The position numbers and the translations under genes are program-made. A stretch of DNA of 64,000 nt, from contig CAZYBO010000003.1 of assembly GCA_964645205.1 (NCBI GenBank), forward strand, positions 124,001 through 188,000. The letters are read 5' to 3'. How positions within the stretch are numbered: the first letter of the stretch is position 1; every line of letters begins with the position of its first letter. The notes below the pieces were generated by a model. The model did not search any database. It worked only from the letters and a program-made list of their open reading frames with translations, and was not told where the DNA came from. The stretch is from CAZYBO01 sp964645205. Lineage in GTDB: Bacteria; Pseudomonadota; Alphaproteobacteria; Rickettsiales; SXRF01. Shown piece after piece: positions 43,634-52,833 of this stretch.

Positions 43634-43801
43634 TCAGTCGCCCCCGTCGCCGCCATCTGCACCGTCGAAAAATCCAAAATCCCCACCACCACCGTCATCC
43701 CCATTTGACTTCCAACCCATTACATACGTAAAAAACAATGTCCCTATCACAAGACCGGGTATCAGCAACGTCGTCAATGCAACTACCAGCCAATCCGGCA
43801 T
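43634..43801 (-). CDS. Gly/Asp-rich single-span microprotein, first copy
   Basis: The 55-residue protein begins MPDWLVVALTTLLIPGLVIG, giving one membrane helix (about 5-28), then a short linker (GWKSNG) and an acidic glycine tail (DDGGGGDFGFFDGADGG). The frame exactly fills the space between nuoI and the second microprotein, 3 bases from the latter. Function is unknown. Confidence 0.6.
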   Translation of the reverse strand: MPDWLVVALTTLLIPGLVIGTLFFTYVMGWKSNGDDGGGGDFGFFDGADGGDGGD

Positions 43802-43816
43802 ATGACTTTTCCACCC

Positions 43817-44305
43817 TTACCTATACTCCGCATCCGCCGCGAGGTTCGCCGCGATCGCCGATTCCCAGCGTTCGCCGTTTTGCAGCAGCTTGTCTTTATT
43901 GTAAAATAATTCCTCGCGCGTTTCCGCGGCGTATTCGAAATTGGGGCCTTCGACGATGGCGTCCACCGGGCAGGCTTCCTGACAGAAGCCGCAATAGATG
44001 CATTTGGTCATGTCGATGTCGTAGCGGGTGGTGCGCCTGCTGCCGTCGTTGCGCGCTTCGGCTTCGATGGTGATGGCCTGCGCGGGGCAAATGGCTTCGC
44101 AGAGTTTACAGGCGATGCAGCGCTCTTCACCGTTGGCGTAGCGGCGCAGGGCGTGCTCGCCGCGGAAACGCGGACTGATCGGACCTTTTTCAAATGGGTA
44201 GTTGATGGTAACGGGGCGCTTGAACATATATTTCAGCGTGAGCGCGAACCCAGCGGCCAACTCCATCAGCAGGAACGAACGTGCGGTACGGTCAAGCCAG
44301 GCCAC
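43817..44305 (-). CDS. nuoI: NADH-quinone oxidoreductase subunit I
   Basis: NuoI carries two [4Fe-4S] clusters (N6a and N6b) in complex I. The 162-residue protein shows both ferredoxin motifs, CIACKLCEAICP near residue 63 and CIYCGFCQEACP near 102. The start is GTG at 44305, 14 bases inside the dedA gene. Length is normal. Confidence 0.97.
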   Translation of the reverse strand: MAWLDRTARSFLLMELAAGFALTLKYMFKRPVTINYPFEKGPISPRFRGEHALRRYANGEERCIACKLCEAICPAQAITIEAEARNDGSRRTTRYDIDMTKCIYCGFCQEACPVDAIVEGPNFEYAAETREELFYNKDKLLQNGERWESAIAANLAADAEYR

Positions 44306-44909
44306 TGTCCCCCGCTTTCTTCCTACGATGGCGTATCATATACACCGTTATCATGAGCACAACCCCTGCAATCACACATGCCGTGACGTATGGCATATAT
44401 TGCTTAACCAATGCTTTATTTCCACCGATGACATAGCCGATCACGATCAGGGTTGTCATCCATATTCCACCGCCCACCGCCGTATAAAGGCAGAATTTTT
44501 TCATGTCCATGTGGGCAAGCCCTGCGGGGAAAGAAATAACGTGGCGTACACCGGGGATCAGCCTACCGGTGAAGATGGAAATTTCCCCGTGGCTGGCGAA
44601 ATAACGGTCGAGCTTATCCATCTTCTCATGTCCGAAAAGGAGAAATTTGCCGTAGGCCTTGAGAAAGCGCCGTCCAAACTGGCGCGCCACGTAATACATG
44701 GCAAACGACCCTGTGACCGTGCCCGCGATACTGCAAAACAGCACGATGGGCAAGCTCATATGCCCCTGCTGCACAAGATACCCGGCGGGAATCATCGTCA
44801 CTTCGCTGGGAATCGGCATGAACGTGCTTTCAAGGAACGTCATGATAAAAATACCGAAATATCCGAACTGGTGAACGAAGTCGACCAGCCACTCTGCTAT
44901 TGCTTGCAC
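44292..44909 (-). CDS. DedA family membrane protein
   Basis: The 205-residue protein has the DedA (SNARE-associated) layout: an N-terminal helix, the FLESTFMPIPSEVTMIPAGYL re-entrant segment near residue 26, and FTGRLIPGVRHVISFPAGLAHM near 113, which carries the conserved arginines. DedA proteins act as lipid carriers or proton-dependent transporters. It sits between nuoH and nuoI, overlapping nuoI, so it is translated with complex I. The start is probably GTG at 44909. Confidence 0.9.
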   Translation of the reverse strand: MQAIAEWLVDFVHQFGYFGIFIMTFLESTFMPIPSEVTMIPAGYLVQQGHMSLPIVLFCSIAGTVTGSFAMYYVARQFGRRFLKAYGKFLLFGHEKMDKLDRYFASHGEISIFTGRLIPGVRHVISFPAGLAHMDMKKFCLYTAVGGGIWMTTLIVIGYVIGGNKALVKQYMPYVTACVIAGVVLMITVYMIRHRRKKAGDSGLA

Positions 44910-44933
44910 GTATATGCCTCTCTTACATTACTA

Positions 44934-45992
44934 TTACGAGGCATGGGCATGTTTGACATACACGACAAATGCAGCCGTCAGCACCACCCATAGGAGGGTT
45001 AACGGTAGGAACACTTTCCAACCCAGACGCATGAGCTGGTCATAGCGATAGCGCGGCAGCGTGGCGCGCGCCCATATGAACACGAACAGGCAGAACAGGA
45101 TTTTGGCAAAGAACCAGAGGATACCGGGCAGCCAGTTGAAGGGCGCCGTATCGAACGGCGCGTGCCACCCGCCGAGGAACAGGATAGTGGTCATGCCGCT
45201 CATCAGGATCATGTTGGCATACTCGCCAAGGAAAAACAGCGCAAAGCTCATCGACGAGTATTCGACGTTATACCCCGCCACCAATTCACCTTCCGCCTCC
45301 GGTAAATCGAACGGATGGCGGTTGGTTTCCGCTAAAGCCGAGATGAAAAACACGATAAACATCGGGAATAGGGGAAACTCCCCGGAGAAAATGTTGAATG
45401 CAAACCAGTGGTGCATACCGCCCGCCTGCGCGTTCACGATGTCGCCCAGATTGAGCGAGCCCGCATACAGCAACACGGTGATGATGACGAACCCGAGCGA
45501 TACTTCGTAACTCACCATTTGAGCGCTTGAGCGGATCGCACCTAAAAATGCGTATTTGGAGTTGCTCGCCCAACCCGCCATGATAATGCCATACACACCC
45601 AGCGACGAAATGGCGAACAGGTACAGCACGCCTACGTTAATGTCGGCGATCACGAATTCCGGGGAAAGTGGGATCACCGCCCAGCCGACCAGCGCCAGAG
45701 TGAATGTCAACACCGGCGCAAGCAGGAAGATCACCTTGCTCGCCTGGCGCGGCAGAATAGTTTCCTTCAACAGCAATTTCAGACCGTCGGCGAACGGCTG
45801 CAACAACCCCCAGAAGCCCACGATATTCGGCCCCTTACGAAGCTGCATGGCTGCGATCACCTTGCGCTCCATCAGCGTCAGCATTGCCACACACACCAGA
45901 AGCGGCACGGCAAGCATCAATATTTTAGCGACGATCCACGCGAACGGCTCACCGAACTGCAGCCACCACTCAGCCCACGTCATCTCAACCAT
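44934..45992 (-). CDS. nuoH: NADH-quinone oxidoreductase subunit H
   Basis: NuoH joins the peripheral and membrane arms of complex I near the quinone site. The 352-residue protein has eight helices, LTLMERKVIAAMQLRKGPNIVG near residue 42 and the acidic loop ALAETNRHPFDLPEAEGELVAGYN near 215. The ATG at 45992 overlaps the nuoG stop by one base. The earlier in-frame start lies inside nuoG. Confidence 0.96.
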   Translation of the reverse strand: MVEMTWAEWWLQFGEPFAWIVAKILMLAVPLLVCVAMLTLMERKVIAAMQLRKGPNIVGFWGLLQPFADGLKLLLKETILPRQASKVIFLLAPVLTFTLALVGWAVIPLSPEFVIADINVGVLYLFAISSLGVYGIIMAGWASNSKYAFLGAIRSSAQMVSYEVSLGFVIITVLLYAGSLNLGDIVNAQAGGMHHWFAFNIFSGEFPLFPMFIVFFISALAETNRHPFDLPEAEGELVAGYNVEYSSMSFALFFLGEYANMILMSGMTTILFLGGWHAPFDTAPFNWLPGILWFFAKILFCLFVFIWARATLPRYRYDQLMRLGWKVFLPLTLLWVVLTAAFVVYVKHAHAS

Positions 45993-48061
45993 CACGCCGC
46001 CCTCTTCTGCTGCTGCAACACTACCGCACGGGTGCATTCAGCCATGGTTTTGCTGGCACGGGAGATAGGATCGGTCATGTAGAAATTAGTGATAAAAGCA
46101 TCAAACGGCATATCGGAGATGCGGAATTTATGCGCCTGCATTTTTGGGGCGTCCCACGCGGAAGGCGTGATTTGTCCGATCTGTGCAAAATGCGGCGCGG
46201 CCTGCTCCATGCGCCTGCGCAGCGCAGCGAGGTTATCGTAAGGCAGCGTATGGCCAAGCACCTCCGACAGGGCGCGAATCACCGCCCAGTCCTCACGCGC
46301 CTCACCCGGCGGGAAAACGGCACGCTGCGTGCGTTGCACGCGGCCTTCGAGATTCACGTAGGTAGCGTCTTTTTCAGTATAGGCGGCACCGGGAAGTACG
46401 ACATCAGCGCGATTCGCCCCGTCATCGCCGTGGTGCCCCTGGTAAATCACAAATGCATGGCCAAGCAGCCCCATGTCGAATTCATCAACCCCGAGCAGGT
46501 ATACCAGCTTGATTTCCTCGCGGCGGCACCCGTCGAAAATTTCGCCGATGCCACGCCCGCCTTCCGCCGGCACGAAACCAAGGTCGAGCGCGCCCACGCG
46601 CGCGGCGGCATGGTGCAGCACGTTAAACCCGTTCCAACCATCCTTCACCACACCGTACTGCGCGGCAATAGCTTTGGTGGCAGCCAATATTTCATCTCCA
46701 TCGGGACGCGCCAATGCGCCCGTACCGAGTATGATCATGGGACGCTTGGCGGAAGCGAGTAGTTCAGCCAGCGGGTGCTTGCCTTCCGCAATATCCCCCA
46801 ATATGCGGGGATCGTTGCCAAGTGACTGCGCGGGGTACGTAAAGTCCGTTTCCTCGCCGATAGTGTATACGGGCAGCCCGTTTTTCAGCCATGCCTTACG
46901 GATGCGGGCATTGACCATCGCCGCTTCGTGACGCGGGTTCGCGCCGATCAGCACGCACATGTCCGCCTGCTCGATACCCGCGATAGTGGTGTTGAAAAGA
47001 TAGTCACCACGGCTGGCGGGATTGATTTTAGCGCCTTCCTGACGGCAATCGCGATTGGCAACGCCAATGCTGTCCAGCAAATCGCGCAACGCCATGATGC
47101 TTTCCGCACAGGCAAGGTTGCCTGCAAGCGCAGCCATTTCCTTCGGCTGCAGACCACGTGCGTGCATGGCGATCGCTTCAAACGCCTGCTGCCAGCTTGC
47201 GGGAGCGAGCTTGCCGTCGCGCCCGCGCACGTAGGGGCGGTCAAGGCGCTGGAGTTTTAACCCGTCACAGGCATGGCGGGTTTTATCGGAAATCCATTCC
47301 TCGTTAATATCTTCATTCAACGCCGGTAAAACGCGCAGCACCGCCTGCCCGCGGCTATCAATGCGTATGTTGGAGCCAACGGCATCCATCACATCCACCG
47401 ATTCCGTCTTTTTCAATTCCCATGGGCGCGCAGCGAATGCATACGGCTTTGACGTCAGCGCACCGACCGGGCAAATATCCACCATGTTGCCGGAAAGTTC
47501 GGACGTAATTGCTTTTTCCACATACGTGCCCACTTCCATATGCTCGCCACGGCCGAACGCGCCAAGCTCCGGCACGCCTGCCACCTGTGTCGCGAAACGC
47601 ACACAGCGCGTGCAATGGATGCAGCGGGTCATCTCCGTTTTGATCAGCGGCCCCATATATTTATCTTCCACCGCGCGTTTCGGTTCGCGGTAACGGCTGA
47701 CACCGCTACCGTAAAACAGCGCCTGATCCTGCAAATCGCACTCACCCGCCTGATCGCAAATCGGGCAGTCGAGCGGGTGGTTAATGAGCAAAAACTCCAT
47801 CACCCCTTCACGGGCTTTTTTCACCATTGGAGAATTGGTTTTCACCACCATACCATCCGCGCAGGGCAACGCGCAGGACGCCTGCGGCTTCGGCGGCCCG
47901 GGCAACACTTCCACAAGACACATGCGGCAATTACCCGCGATCGCAAGCCGTTCGTGATAGCAGAAACGCGGAATCTCAATGCCGAGCTGCTCGCACGCCT
48001 GAATCAACACCGTACCCGGTGCGACTTCGATTTCCTGTCCGTCAATAGTAAGTTTTGGCAT
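45992..48061 (-). CDS. nuoG: NADH-quinone oxidoreductase subunit G
   Basis: NuoG holds several iron-sulfur clusters of complex I. The 689-residue protein begins with a [2Fe-2S] ferredoxin domain (CYHERLAIAGNCRMCLVEV near residue 34), the His-Cys3 cluster region (HPLDCPICDQAGECDLQD near 95) and the [4Fe-4S] motif CIHCTRCVRFATQVAG near 147, followed by a molybdopterin-oxidoreductase-like domain. It is of normal alphaproteobacterial length. Confidence 0.96.
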   Translation of the reverse strand: MPKLTIDGQEIEVAPGTVLIQACEQLGIEIPRFCYHERLAIAGNCRMCLVEVLPGPPKPQASCALPCADGMVVKTNSPMVKKAREGVMEFLLINHPLDCPICDQAGECDLQDQALFYGSGVSRYREPKRAVEDKYMGPLIKTEMTRCIHCTRCVRFATQVAGVPELGAFGRGEHMEVGTYVEKAITSELSGNMVDICPVGALTSKPYAFAARPWELKKTESVDVMDAVGSNIRIDSRGQAVLRVLPALNEDINEEWISDKTRHACDGLKLQRLDRPYVRGRDGKLAPASWQQAFEAIAMHARGLQPKEMAALAGNLACAESIMALRDLLDSIGVANRDCRQEGAKINPASRGDYLFNTTIAGIEQADMCVLIGANPRHEAAMVNARIRKAWLKNGLPVYTIGEETDFTYPAQSLGNDPRILGDIAEGKHPLAELLASAKRPMIILGTGALARPDGDEILAATKAIAAQYGVVKDGWNGFNVLHHAAARVGALDLGFVPAEGGRGIGEIFDGCRREEIKLVYLLGVDEFDMGLLGHAFVIYQGHHGDDGANRADVVLPGAAYTEKDATYVNLEGRVQRTQRAVFPPGEAREDWAVIRALSEVLGHTLPYDNLAALRRRMEQAAPHFAQIGQITPSAWDAPKMQAHKFRISDMPFDAFITNFYMTDPISRASKTMAECTRAVVLQQQKRAA

Positions 48062-48077
48062 GGGCGGGTTTCAACGA

Positions 48078-48422
48078 TTAGGGGTTACGGTTGCGGGCAT
48101 ACTGGTCGATAATCTCAAACATTTTTTCCTTGAGTATCTCGAATTCCCGTGCCTTGCTTTTCTTGAATTTGACGATGCTGTTGCCGGATTTATTTTTCTC
48201 GTCCATGCTACGGCCGGAACGTACGAACTCGATTTGCCCCATACCCAGCATCAACGGCGGCTTGAACCCCACCTCCGAAATCGCGCCGAGGGGAATTTCA
48301 CGCTTGGCATTCATGCCGTATTTGAGCGCGTTGAACACCCCGTTGCGATGTACGATCACGCGGTCGGAGAGTAGTTCCACCTGACCGTCGAAGCCTTCTA
48401 CGAACATAATGCGTTTTGCCAT
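48078..48422 (-). CDS. Small PH-like (DUF4429-type) protein inside the nuo operon
   Basis: The 114-residue protein is soluble and predicted mainly beta-stranded with a C-terminal helix: GQVELLSDRVIVHRNGVF, REIPLGAISEVGF, MGQIEFVRSG, SIVKFKKSKAREFEILKEKM. This is the pattern of bacterial pleckstrin-like domains such as DUF4429. An AGGAG ribosome-binding site 6 bases before the ATG at 48422 sets the start. It lies between nuoF and nuoG. Its role there is unknown. Confidence 0.75.
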   Translation of the reverse strand: MAKRIMFVEGFDGQVELLSDRVIVHRNGVFNALKYGMNAKREIPLGAISEVGFKPPLMLGMGQIEFVRSGRSMDEKNKSGNSIVKFKKSKAREFEILKEKMFEIIDQYARNRNP

Positions 48423-48430
48423 GTGAACTC

Positions 48431-49711
48431 CTATGCTACTCTTCTCATTGTATATTCTCCGATACGGCGCTCGATCTCGCCCCGGAAATGCCGCACCAGC
48501 CCCTGCACCGGCCATGCCGCCGCATCGCCAAGCGCGCAGATGGTGTGGCCTTCGATGCGGCCTGCGACATCGAGCAGCTGGTCGATTTCTTCCACGCTGG
48601 CCTGGCCTTTGACCATGCGCTCCATCATGCGCCACAACCAGCCGGTACCTTCGCGGCAGGGCGTGCACTGGCCGCACGATTCGTGGGTGTAGAATTTCGA
48701 GAGGCGGGCGATGGCCTTCACCACGTCGGTGGATTTATCCATCACAATGACGGCGGCCGTGCCCAGACCCGATTTCACCGCCTTGAGTGAGTCAAAATCC
48801 ATCAGCACCGTATCGCAAATATCTTTGGGCAGCAGCGGAACCGACGAACCGCCGGGGATGATCGCGAGTAGATTGTCCCAGCCGCCGCGCACGCCGCCCG
48901 CGTGTTTTTCGATTAGCTCTTTCAACGGAATGCCCATTTCTTCTTCGACATTGCACGGATTGTTCACATGCCCGGAGATGCAATAGACCTTCGTGCCGGT
49001 ATTGTTCGGCCTGCCGATGGCGGCGAACCACGCCGGGCCACGGCGCAAGATAGTCGGCACTACTGCAATCGACTCGACGTTATTGACCGTAGTCGGGCAG
49101 CCCCACACGCCCATCGCCGCAGGGAACGGCGGCTTCAGGCGCGGCTGGCCTTTTTTGCCTTCGAGCGACTCGATCAGCGCGGTTTCCTCGCCGCAAATAT
49201 ACGCACCCGCGCCGCGATGCACGAACATGTCGCAGTCATAGCCAGATCCACAGGCGTTGCGACCGATCAACCCCGCGCTGTAGGCTTCGTTGATGGCGTA
49301 CTCAAGGCGGTTGGCTTCTTCATTGAATTCGCCGCGAATATAAATATACGTCGCCACCGCGCGCATGGCGAAACAGGCAATCAGACAGCCTTCGATCAGC
49401 TTGTGCGGATCGTGGCGCATCATGTCGCGGTCCTTGCAGGTGCCCGGCTCGCCTTCGTCGGCGTTGACCACTAAATAGCTCGGCCTCCCGTCAGATTTCT
49501 TGGGCATGAACGACCATTTCATGCCGGTAGAAAACCCCGCCCCGCCGCGTCCGCGCAGGCCGGAAGCCTTCACCTCTTCAATAATCGCTTCCTGCCCCTT
49601 GGCAAGCAAGGCCTTGGTATTATCCCAGTCGCCGCGAGCGCGTGCGCCCTTTAGCGTCCAGTCGTGGTAGCCATAGAGATTGGTGAAAATGCGGTCGGAA
49701 TCTTTGAGCAT
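48431..49711 (-). CDS. nuoF: NADH-quinone oxidoreductase subunit F
   Basis: NuoF binds NADH and FMN and carries cluster N3. The 426-residue protein has the NADH motif GRGGAGFSTGMKWSFMP near residue 54, the FMN motif ADEGEPGTCKDRDMM near 84 and the cluster motif ESCGQCTPCREGTGW near 345 with the fourth Cys in GHTICALGDAA. The start shares a base with the nuoE stop. Confidence 0.97.
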   Translation of the reverse strand: MLKDSDRIFTNLYGYHDWTLKGARARGDWDNTKALLAKGQEAIIEEVKASGLRGRGGAGFSTGMKWSFMPKKSDGRPSYLVVNADEGEPGTCKDRDMMRHDPHKLIEGCLIACFAMRAVATYIYIRGEFNEEANRLEYAINEAYSAGLIGRNACGSGYDCDMFVHRGAGAYICGEETALIESLEGKKGQPRLKPPFPAAMGVWGCPTTVNNVESIAVVPTILRRGPAWFAAIGRPNNTGTKVYCISGHVNNPCNVEEEMGIPLKELIEKHAGGVRGGWDNLLAIIPGGSSVPLLPKDICDTVLMDFDSLKAVKSGLGTAAVIVMDKSTDVVKAIARLSKFYTHESCGQCTPCREGTGWLWRMMERMVKGQASVEEIDQLLDVAGRIEGHTICALGDAAAWPVQGLVRHFRGEIERRIGEYTMRRVA

Positions 49712-50337
49712 TATTTACGCCCCCCGCTGTTGAGCGTGGTAAGTCCGCCTTCGGGCTCGGAGCTTCTGCGCCCGGATTGCGGCCCCGGCTGCGGACGCTC
49801 GCCAAGCGCGAGCCGGTTGATAAGCGTTTCCATAGCTTTCGGTGTGAGGTCCTCGTAGTAATGGTCGCCGGCTTCATTGGCAATCTGGCACATCGGCGCA
49901 TTGACGCAGGCACCGAGGCATTCCACTTCGCGCAGCGTGAACTTTCCATCCTGTGTGGTTTCGCCAAGACCGATACCAAGGCGATGCTGGCATGCATCCA
50001 CAATCGCGTCCGACCCGCGCAACCAGCACGGCGTAGTGGTGCAAACCTGAATGACGTGCTCACCCACCGGCTCAAGATTGTACATGGTGTAAAACGTGGC
50101 GACTTCATACACACGTACCGGCGCCATGCCTAAAATTTCCGCGACGTAATCCATAGCGGCCTTGGGCAGCCACCCACCGCACTGACGCTGTGCCAGCGCA
50201 AGCAACGGCATAACGGCGCTCTGCTGGCGCCCTGCGGGATAGCGCGCGATAACCGCTTCGGCCTGGGCGAAGTTTTCTTCGGTAAACGCAAACCTGCCGG
50301 TTGCGGCAAGGTCGGCCTTATGCAGTTTCCCTGTCAT
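49711..50337 (-). CDS. nuoE: NADH-quinone oxidoreductase subunit E
   Basis: NuoE is the thioredoxin-fold [2Fe-2S] subunit of complex I. The 208-residue protein has the four cluster cysteines in VCTTTPCWLRG (near 97) and VECLGACVNAPMC (near 138). The last 30 residues are a flexible Pro/Gly/Ser tail. It follows a secreted-protein gene by 17 bases and is coupled to nuoF. Confidence 0.95.
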   Translation of the reverse strand: MTGKLHKADLAATGRFAFTEENFAQAEAVIARYPAGRQQSAVMPLLALAQRQCGGWLPKAAMDYVAEILGMAPVRVYEVATFYTMYNLEPVGEHVIQVCTTTPCWLRGSDAIVDACQHRLGIGLGETTQDGKFTLREVECLGACVNAPMCQIANEAGDHYYEDLTPKAMETLINRLALGERPQPGPQSGRRSSEPEGGLTTLNSGGRK

Positions 50338-50354
50338 GCGAGCGATCCCATCGT

Positions 50355-51137
50355 TTACTGGCTTTCTTCCTGCTGCTGTTTTTTCTGCTGCGCGCGGGCA
50401 CGGGCTTCGGCTTTCGCCTTGGCTTTTTCCGCCTTCGCCTTCGCACGCTGTTCCTTGCGGATACGCTTGGCATCGTCCACCATCGTAGGCACGCCCTCCG
50501 CTGTAGTCGGAGCCGCATCCGTCGCCGCGGCATCATCGCCGCCGGGCACGGTCATAATCATATCGTACACCCGCACCATCCGCGCAGCAGACTGTCCCAT
50601 GGGCGGCATCATCAGCAACTGCCCTGCTGCGAACTGCTCCGTTGCGTTAGCGACAATGAAGCAGGCAAGGCTGTCGGTCGATACGCTGTTCTTATAGAAA
50701 AACACGATCCCTTTGTCGTTAATGACATATTGCAACAGCCCTTCCGACGGATTGTTCAGCATCTGGTTGGCGGCGGCATCATCATCAACGGCGGTGGACG
50801 ATTTATACTGCTTATACGTATCGTCCCAATTAAAATAGAGGTACTGGCTGGGCTGGGCAGCAAACGCACTGGTTTCGTTACCGGCCGGATTTTCATAAAT
50901 CTGGCGAAGTTTCCACACGCCTACCATATGTTTTTTAGCGCACGGGCGGGACGGCGGAAGCACGGGGAAATAGGCCGCCTGCGGCGCTGCCGCTACGGGA
51001 CTGGCAGGCGTAGCAACCGTCGCGGGACGAACCGGAACAACCGCAGAAATCGTTCCTTCCGGTGGCGTTGCCTGCTGCGCAAGCGCAGGCGCTGCAAGGC
51101 AGGCGACCGCACATACCATACTCAAAGAACGTTTCAT
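50355..51137 (-). CDS. Unknown secreted protein between nuoD and nuoE
   Basis: The 260-residue protein has a signal peptide ending near PALA-QQA, a Pro/Ala/Val-rich linker (about 25-60), a globular part (about 70-185) with MVGVWKLRQIYENPAG and CFIVANATEQFAAG, and a C-terminal Lys/Ala/Glu-rich helix (about 220-260) likely to be a long charged helix. No family is recognised. It overlaps nuoD by four bases, so it is embedded in the operon. Confidence 0.75.
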   Translation of the reverse strand: MKRSLSMVCAVACLAAPALAQQATPPEGTISAVVPVRPATVATPASPVAAAPQAAYFPVLPPSRPCAKKHMVGVWKLRQIYENPAGNETSAFAAQPSQYLYFNWDDTYKQYKSSTAVDDDAAANQMLNNPSEGLLQYVINDKGIVFFYKNSVSTDSLACFIVANATEQFAAGQLLMMPPMGQSAARMVRVYDMIMTVPGGDDAAATDAAPTTAEGVPTMVDDAKRIRKEQRAKAKAEKAKAKAEARARAQQKKQQQEESQ

Positions 51138-52318
51138 CTGTCGATCTCCCCGAATACGATGTCCATCGTGCCGATTACCGCCACCACGTCGGCCAGCATA
51201 TGCCCCTTCGTCATGAAGTCCAGCGCCTGCAGATGCGCAAACCCGGGGGCGCGCACCTTGCAGCGATACGGCTTATTCGTGCCGTCCGACACGAGATAGA
51301 CGGCGAACTCGCCTTTGGGCGCTTCCACGGCTGTGTAGGTTTCCCCCGCAGGCACATGGTAGCCTTCCGTGTAGAGCTTGAAATGGTGGATGAGCGCTTC
51401 CATCGATTGTTTCATCAGCGCGCGTTTCGGCGGCGCGATTTTCGGGTCTCCGGTAACCACCGGGCCTTTGGGCATGCGCTCGATACATTGTTTAATCAGC
51501 CGCAGTGACTGGCGCATTTCTTCCATGCGCACGAGGTAGCGGTCAAAGCAGTCGCCGTTTTTGCCGACGGGAATATCGAAATCCAGATCGTTATACACTT
51601 CGTACGGCTGGCTCTTGCGCAAATCCCACGCCACGCCGGAACCGCGCAGCATCGCGCCAGAAAAGCCCCAGTCCATCGCCTGTTTCGCGCTCACCACGCC
51701 GATATCCACCATGCGCTGGCGGAAGATACGGTTACCGGTAAGCAGATTATCCACGTCGTCGATATATTTCGCGAAGCCCTCAGCGAATTTGTAAATATCT
51801 TCATCCATCCCTGCCGGAATATCCTGATGCACGCCGCCCGGACGGATATAGGCGGAATGGAAGCGTGCGCCCGATGCGCGTTCATAAAATTCCAGTATTT
51901 TTTCGCGTTCCTCGAACATCCACAGCAGCGGGGTCATTGCACCTACGTCAAGCGCTTGCGTCGTAATGTTAAGAATGTGGTTTAAGATGCGCGTCAGCTC
52001 GCAAAACAGCACGCGGATATATTTTGCGCGCACAGGAATTTCACAACCGAGCAGCTTCTCCACCGCCAGCGAGTAGCAATGCTCCTGCGACATCGGCGAC
52101 ACATAATCCAGCCGGTCGAAATAGGGCAACGCCTGCAAATACGTTTTATGCTCGATCAGCTTTTCCGTGCCCCGGTGCAACAGCCCGATATGCGGGTCGG
52201 CACGCTCAACCACTTCCCCGTCCATCTCCAGCACCAACCGCAACACCCCGTGCGCCGCCGGATGCTGCGGACCGAAATTGAGGGTGAGGTTTTTTAACTC
52301 TACGGTGGGTTGGGTCAT
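51134..52318 (-). CDS. nuoD: NADH-quinone oxidoreductase subunit D
   Basis: NuoD forms the quinone-binding site of complex I and descends from [NiFe] hydrogenase large subunits. The 394-residue protein has FGPQHPAAHGVLRL near residue 15, the quinone histidine and tyrosine region HRGTEKLIEHKTYLQALPYFDRLDY (split at about 47-70) and the C-terminal DIVFGEIDR. I chose the ATG at 52318 rather than the GTG at 52324, which overlaps the previous stop. Confidence 0.96.
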   Translation of the reverse strand: MTQPTVELKNLTLNFGPQHPAAHGVLRLVLEMDGEVVERADPHIGLLHRGTEKLIEHKTYLQALPYFDRLDYVSPMSQEHCYSLAVEKLLGCEIPVRAKYIRVLFCELTRILNHILNITTQALDVGAMTPLLWMFEEREKILEFYERASGARFHSAYIRPGGVHQDIPAGMDEDIYKFAEGFAKYIDDVDNLLTGNRIFRQRMVDIGVVSAKQAMDWGFSGAMLRGSGVAWDLRKSQPYEVYNDLDFDIPVGKNGDCFDRYLVRMEEMRQSLRLIKQCIERMPKGPVVTGDPKIAPPKRALMKQSMEALIHHFKLYTEGYHVPAGETYTAVEAPKGEFAVYLVSDGTNKPYRCKVRAPGFAHLQALDFMTKGHMLADVVAVIGTMDIVFGEIDR

Positions 52319-52323
52319 GGGCA

Positions 52324-52830
52324 CTACAAAAACCGATGCATGATGTACACGTCTACCAGCTTCTTGCTAGCATGGCGGAAGCCTTTAGGCAACGTTCCAA
52401 CGACCACAAATCCAAGCGATTTCCATAATTCCACCGCCACGGTATTGACGCTGACGACGAAGTTGAATTGCATCGCCTTATAGCCTTCTTTCTTGGCCAT
52501 GAGCAGCGCGCGTTTTCCCAGTGCGCGGGCAATCCCTAGGCGGCGAAAACCGGGATGTACGATGAAGGACGCGTTGGCGACATGCCCTGCCCTGCCCGTG
52601 CGGTTCGGGCGGATAGCGGCCACACCCGCCACCTTGCCTTTGACATCGGCGACGACGCACTGTGTGCCCGGCGCGGAAATCCAGTAAGCGAGGCTACGGT
52701 CGGGCGTCATTTCCTCCAGCGTGTAGGAGTAGGTTTTGCCTTCGTTGAGCACCTGGCAGAAGATGTCGTAAATCTCCTCGAAATCTTCGAGGCGGGCAGC
52801 GCGGAGGGTGAAGGAAGGTTTTGTGGTCAT
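52324..52830 (-). CDS. GNAT family N-acetyltransferase
   Basis: The 168-residue protein fits the GNAT fold. It opens LRAARLEDFEEIYDIF, has a central strand region (VAGVAAIRPN, ANASFIVHPGFRRLGIARALG) that includes the acetyl-CoA loop RRLGIA near residue 98, and closes with LGFVVVGTLPKGFRH. The substrate cannot be told. It is placed between nuoC and nuoD with gaps of 3 and 5 bases. Confidence 0.88.
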   Translation of the reverse strand: MTTKPSFTLRAARLEDFEEIYDIFCQVLNEGKTYSYTLEEMTPDRSLAYWISAPGTQCVVADVKGKVAGVAAIRPNRTGRAGHVANASFIVHPGFRRLGIARALGKRALLMAKKEGYKAMQFNFVVSVNTVAVELWKSLGFVVVGTLPKGFRHASKKLVDVYIMHRFL

Positions 52831-52833
52831 CGC

